The notes under the pieces are model-generated. The model saw only the letters and a program-made list of their open reading frames with translations. It did not search any database and was not told where the DNA came from. Both the position numbers and the translations under genes were made by a program. DNA of 64,000 nucleotides from Boswellia sacra (taxonomy: Eukaryota; Streptophyta; Magnoliopsida; Sapindales; Burseraceae): positions 62,001-126,000 of the forward strand of contig SNVD02011186.1 in assembly GCA_013180625.2 (NCBI GenBank). Reading direction: 5' to 3'. Below are positions 59,557-64,000 of the stretch, one piece after another; positions within the stretch are counted from its first letter, which is position 1; each line of letters starts with the position of its first letter.

Positions 59557-60969
59557 TGATTACGCCCAAAATATACCGCGGTTATTGTAGTATACGTTGA
59601 GGTGTCGAATCCACAAGGAGGCCTTTGATAAAAGAGGTTAGTAAAACAAAAAATATAAAAGATAATAAAGATATAAAATTTAACTTTGAAGTGATTGGTT
59701 CTAAAGAAAATACAATGTTTAATAATTGGAAACAATCGATGGTAATTAAGAAGTAAGGCATCGAGAATCACTTATATGTTTTGTAAATCTAATCTCCACT
59801 TTGATTTAATAATTATAACTCAATTGAAAGTTTCACATCCCAAACAATCAATCGGAAAATATGTATAGTATAGCATAAATGATAAACACATGTATTTGAT
59901 ATGCATAAACTCTTTACAAGCAATATTTACCAACAACATTCATCCTTACAAGTTATCCAAGAGCGACAATATATCACATGACAATATTGTAGTAAAGGAT
60001 TAACTCATAAAACGAAACTACCAGTAACAATTATAATTCAATATGAATCACATAAAGAAAGCATGACTGAATTTATATGAAATTGAGAATTATAATTTCT
60101 GGATTAAAAAGAAATCACAAGATGAGAAAGAGTTTAACACATAAACAAACATACAATCTTTATAGCCTTTGAGGTAGAATGAAAGTGGAGAAATAGATAA
60201 ACTACACATACAAGTTCATCTCTAGCCTTACCAAGAGTTCTAGCCTAACTTACAATTCATTCTTATCATTTCTAAAGAGAAAATACAAGAGAGAATTGCA
60301 ATATACAATGATAAAATGTGAACTCAAATGATTTTTTTCTCTCCCCTTCAATTCCTCAAGTTGTCCTTAAATAGGTGATGAAATGGAACTATTACACCAA
60401 ACCTCCACCAATTTTTCCACAATGTCGGCCACCAACTTGCAGCTGCTTTTTGACCACCAAATGGACCGAATTGGGCTTTGTGGAAAACATGAAAGTTGTA
60501 TCATTTTGTCTCAGCTTTCCAGGGCCACCAGATTCATACAATTTGGACAAGTATTCTCTGAGATATGGCCCAAATACTGGACATGGGTCGGGCTGAGAAA
60601 CAACTACATTTTGGTTTTGTTGTGTCTCAATTTCGGCCCATCAAATGTTGGATTTGGGCTTTTGATTGTTCTTCAACTTTGTGTAAAATTGAGACATGTT
60701 GCTCCAGGTTCAATAATCTCTCCATTTTGATCTATAGATTGAGAGTTGTGTCCATTTTATTAAACCTGAAAAAAATGATTTCTATTAATCACAATTTAAG
60801 GACAATACTTTATTTCAAGATAAAGACTAAAGAAAATGCAAAAGAAATGAAACAAATATAAAAGAGGCATAAGCAAAATAATTATGCTAAAATATCATAA
60901 AAGCTTTATAATACTGTTCAATTAGCATTAATTATTTATGCTTAAGAGTGTACTTTCATGCGTTTATCA
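59557..60969 (-). repeat. 5' LTR
   Basis: 1413 bp with TG...CA ends. A TATA box (CCTATTTAAGGAC) at about 60366-60374 predicts transcription start near 60335. Flanked at its outer side by the target duplication atatt. Confidence 0.95.
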
Positions 60970-61099
60970 ATATTGGATGCCTTAAAATCTCTGTAAATGA
61001 CTTACTCCTCTAAAGTATGTGGAAAAACCAGGCCTTGAGCTACTCTAATGGCCAGTTTAGGCCGTATATCCCAAGATAGTAGTTAAATGGCAGGATTTC

Positions 61100-61560
61100 C
61101 TGCAGAACAAAACAAAGAAAAAATCAATACAATATAGTAATGGAAAAATATTTCTCGTGTATACAAGAAATCTAGTTTACAAAATACAGTTTTTCAATAA
61201 TTAATCCTATTTCCATGAACAACATTTCAACTAATAAAAACGAAAAAAAGGAACTATGTCAACTAATTTAATTAGAATATGAAATGTTATAATCACAGAT
61301 GAAAAGTGAAAATGAAAAAAATAACAAATATAAAAAAATTATTACAGCATGAGTTGTGCAATAATATTACCATTGATTTCAAATTTACAATCTAAAGTTC
61401 CATATTAATTATAAAAGATTTTAAGATTCTACTTCCCTGCAAACGGATTCTTGAAGAACATACTCCTGACCAAGAGAATGTAGTGGTGGATCGAGACTTC
61501 AAGGCTGGTTGAAAGCACGATCTTGGAATCCAAATAGACGTCGAAACCCAACTCACCATC
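61100..61560. other. spacer between kinase fragment and CACTA element
   Basis: The first part would be intron of the kinase fragment. 61440-61555 has coding-like composition on both strands but no recognisable family. Confidence 0.35.
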
Positions 61561-64000
61561 CACTACAAGAGAAAGGACTTTTTGCTGTGCCTATTTACTG
61601 CAGGCCTCCAAAAATGCAGTAAAAATTAAAATTTTACGGCGGGTTATGAAGCCCGCAGTAGAAGTTATAGATTTTATTGCGTTTTTGGAGGCCTGCAGTA
61701 AAAAGATGCAATGTAATCTTTTTTTTTTTTGCCATTCCCTCGCTTCTCTCTCTCTCTCTCATGCTTCCCTCTCAAATCCCTAAATTTTTCCTTCCCTAAT
61801 TTTTTCCTCCAAAGTGTAATCTCTCTTACGCTTCCTGAAGAGCCCACGAAAATCTCTACAACTATGGTGGATCCCTGATTTCACAGCCTTTCAACCTCAT
61901 TAGTCCCATACTCGCCATTCCTCGCTACACTGTCCCTCGCTGGTTTGGCGAAAGCTCGGTCGTTATCTCCTACGAAACCGAAGACGCCCACCTTGAACAA
62001 ATCTCTTGTTTTTTAATTCCTGTTTTTTACACCCATCTCCGCCCTTCTCTCTCATCCTTCTCTCTAAATCCCTAATTTCATCTCTGAAATTCCCTCTCAA
62101 ATCTCACAGAAATTCCGTCTCAAATCTCAAATGTCACTTTCCTTCCCTCTCAAATTCTTAGTGATCCATTGGGAACTATAACCTTTGATTCATCATTATC
62201 TTTTGCTAACCTGTTCGATCTTGGCAAGGATATAGGAGATGCTGGTCAAGCTGGAGATGAGACTAGTATGAATGCTGAGGAGATTGAGAGAAGTGAGGAG
62301 GACGAAGCGAGGCTTGAGAGGGAGGAGAAGGAGCTTTCTACTATACTCAAAGGCATGATTTTATATCTCTTTTAATGTTCAACTTGGTAGATAAACGTAA
62401 AAATAAATTTTGCATGTACTATTAGCACCAAAATTCAGTTCTTCGTCCCTGTTCTTAATGTCGTAAGTATGATTGTGATAGTGATTTGAGTAAATTATTA
62501 CTTTGGGTGTCACTGAATCTTGACGGGGATTGTTGAAGTTTTTACAGTAAAAATTGATAATTTCAAATTGCATTTCGATATATTGAGTTACTTTGAATAT
62601 ATCTTTAGTTTAATTTTACGTGAGTGATAACAAGAAGGGACTTATATCATGGATCAAATCAAATTGAATTTGTCCTTGAGACAAGTCTAGTCGGAATAGG
62701 TGGTCCTTTGGGAATCTTTCTTTAGTTATAGAGGGCCTTTCATTAAGTTCTTGGGTTTAGCAAGAAGTGGGTCTTTATTTATGGATTTAGTGTAGGAAAC
62801 TAATATATTATAGATGAGGTGTTTTTCGAGTGGCATGGATGACTAAGAGTGAGTCATGCCATGATGGTAAATGATGTGGTAATTGTTCCGTGGTTGAGCA
62901 GAATGATGTTTCTGATAGTGGAGATTAAGAAAGGGAGTAGAGGGCATGGGGGTACATTGAGAAGCTTGTTTTGAAGTTTGTGGGTTCCACTAATTTGTGT
63001 TTATAGCTCTTCTTAAATGGGTTTTAATTTCTGCTCAAAGAAGTGTCTGGAATTTTTTTTTTATGTTTGCAGTAAATTTATAGTTTATAGTTTCTGTGTG
63101 ATTGGCCTTACGTCTTTTTATGTGATTTTTAGACAGATTATTGCTGGAGGTTGTAATGTTTTTAATATGCTTGCTTGCTTGCAGGTCCAAATAGAGCATT
63201 TGGTGACCTTATGGCAGTATTTGGTATCACTGATGCAATGCTTGATAGTTTGATTGCACTGAAGGATATGGAAGGGGTTGAAGGATTGCCCTCTCTAAGT
63301 GAAATTGAAGACATACGGTATTAAAAGAATACAAAAAAATCCACAAGAGCTGATATAAAACACCAGATAAGAGGAAGTTGCCAAAGCAAGAGTGAGAAAA
63401 CGGGAAGGAGGAAATGCAGTATAGCCCGTGTTTGGGTTCAACCTGGTGATGGAAATTTTATTGTTAATGATAAAGAATTTGATGTATATTTCCCAATGCT
63501 TGATCACCGCGCTGTTCTTCTTCGACCTTTTACTGAGACTAAGACCTTGGGTCTTTGGGATGTTAATTGTACTATTAAAGGTGGTGGTGTTTCAGGTAAG
63601 CCTAAGTTTCTGTAACTACAGATCATGTTATAACCCTTATATAAGTTTTGGTATCATTCTGGATTTCAAGTTAATTAATTCTTTGTCCCTGCTTTTATAT
63701 ATATTTATAGATCTTAACATTTTCAACTGCATTTTTCTTCTCCAATGCACTTTTTCAGTATAAAATTACTAAATCATGTACATTTTCTTTGTGGTTAGGT
63801 TCAGCAGCCCTGTGAATTGTTTTAAAGTTGCTCATTTTGTAGCAATATTTTTTTCATGACCTTTTTCCCCATAGTTCTTAGTTTGATTTTCTTTTCTTCC
63901 TTAAGTATAAGGAATAAACTTTTTGAGGATGTGTATATTTGAAATGTATGCTTTAGTTTAGTTCTATGTTATAGGTTTAGGACTGAAATTAAGGAACAAT
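61561..64000 (+). mobile_element. CACTA element (left part, runs off the window) with captured RPS9M exons
   Basis: It starts CACTACAAGAGAAAGGAC after the trinucleotide atc, followed by subterminal units ctgcaggcctcc, cagtaaaaattaaa, acggcgggtt and cccgcagtag, very similar to the element at 7079-11624. The interior from 61740 holds pyrimidine-rich UTR-like sequence and host gene exons. The right end and target duplication lie outside. Confidence 0.75.
62160..63595 (+). pseudogene. RPS9M: captured mitochondrial ribosomal protein S9 (uS9m) gene fragment
   Basis: Exon 1 part (about 62160-62352) encodes GTITFDSSLSFANLFDLG and ERSEEDEARLEREEKEL, and ends ILK. The donor is GC (AAAG|GCATGA). Exon 2 (63185-63595, acceptor TTGCAG) encodes PNRAFGDLMAVFGITDAML, GVEGLPSLSEIEDIRY, then TAA, KNTKKSTRADI, a frameshift with deletion, and TGRRKCSIARVWVQPGDG, NDKEFDVYFPMLDHR, TETKTLGLWDVNCTIKGGGV, ending at a good GTAAGC donor. 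TGRRKxxxARV...G and LxVxGGG are uS9 hallmarks. The Asp/Glu-rich N-terminal part is characteristic of the plant mitochondrial form. The stop after DIRY, the frameshift and the lost segment before TGRRKC make it non-functional. Its place inside a CACTA element makes capture the simplest explanation. Confidence 0.85.

Larger units (their letters stand above)
48704..60969 (-). mobile_element. Ty3/gypsy (Athila-like) LTR retrotransposon carrying LOG and a Cys-containing ORF
   Basis: 12,266 bp flanked by a perfect 5-bp duplication atatt (48699-48703 and 60970-60974). LTRs are 1413 bp each and, reading both through, differ by 8 substitutions and 2 single-base indels (about 0.6%), so insertion is recent. 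Order on the minus strand: 5' LTR, tRNA-Asp-type primer site, a leader with 14 tandem repeats, gag-protease-RT-RNase H, integrase, a basic Cys-containing ORF, LOG, purine tract, 3' LTR. The DLGAS protease, pol order without chromodomain, large LTRs and the extra genes after integrase fit the Athila branch. pol has one frameshift (about 54525) and one nonsense codon (TAG at 54253-54255), so this copy cannot move by itself. Confidence 0.95.
48295..61099 (-). pseudogene. receptor-like cytoplasmic kinase (RLCK-VII/PBL-like) pseudogene fragment
   Basis: Two exons survive. The first starts at 61099 after a CTGCAG acceptor and encodes SWDIRPKLAIRVAQGL and VIYRDFKASNI. The retrotransposon interrupts it there, and the exon resumes at 48698 with LPD. 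The second, 48295-48385, encodes SDFGLAKLGPSSEEFHVKTK and VMDKYG. These are the catalytic loop (YRDFKASNIL) and the activation segment start (DFGLAKLGP) of plant PBL-type kinases. In-frame TAA codons before LLSW and after HTLEE, and a TAG after DKYG, show that it is dead independently of the insertion. The rest of the kinase domain is absent from the window, so it may be a fragment captured by the CACTA element whose end is at 47569. Confidence 0.75.

Overview
This is a nuclear window from a flowering plant. It is AT-rich, its genes have short exons with GT-AG introns, and about half of it is plant transposon sequence. The gene style suggests a woody eudicot; Citrus is my guess but I cannot prove it from the sequence. 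I see no tRNA, rRNA or CRISPR features. Only three protein genes look intact, all on the minus strand.

Left third (about 0.8-22.7 kb): a tandem family of pathogen-related proteins (NTF2/SnoaL-like plant defence-associated family). There is a dead copy (763-6755) and two open copies (17416-18488 and 21666-22693) with the same four-exon structure. The dead copy carries frameshifts, a stop and a lost splice donor, and a 4.9-kb solo LTR, itself holding a LINE-type fragment, sits in its last intron. Between the copies lie two non-autonomous CACTA transposons (7079-11624 with a perfect 3-bp target duplication; 12391 to about 16412 with a relic of a CACTA accessory domain) and the tail of a Ty3/gypsy element with one LTR (19189-19679).

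Middle (25.7-33 kb): an eight-coding-exon LAZ1-homolog gene (484 aa, DUF300/OST-alpha-like membrane protein) with a spliced 5' UTR. Then 33-40 kb is very AT-rich and gene-free, with dispersed duplicated blocks. From 40 to 47 kb lies a decayed Mutator-like element with MuDR transposase pieces and a convergent DUF1985 (Ulp1-associated) relic.

Right third: a 12,266-bp Ty3/gypsy (Athila-like) retrotransposon (48704-60969, minus strand) with 1413-bp LTRs differing at about ten positions and a perfect 5-bp target duplication. It sits in the catalytic-loop exon of a receptor-like cytoplasmic kinase pseudogene. Between integrase and the 3' LTR, where Athila elements often carry an env-like frame, it has two extra genes. 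One is an intron-less LOG (cytokinin riboside 5'-monophosphate phosphoribohydrolase) preceded by its own good TATA box. The other is a 182-aa basic, Cys-containing protein reminiscent of the small nucleic-acid-binding proteins of some filamentous plant RNA viruses. This cargo is the most unusual thing in the window. The last 2.4 kb is the start of another CACTA element that has captured exons of the mitochondrial ribosomal protein S9 gene.
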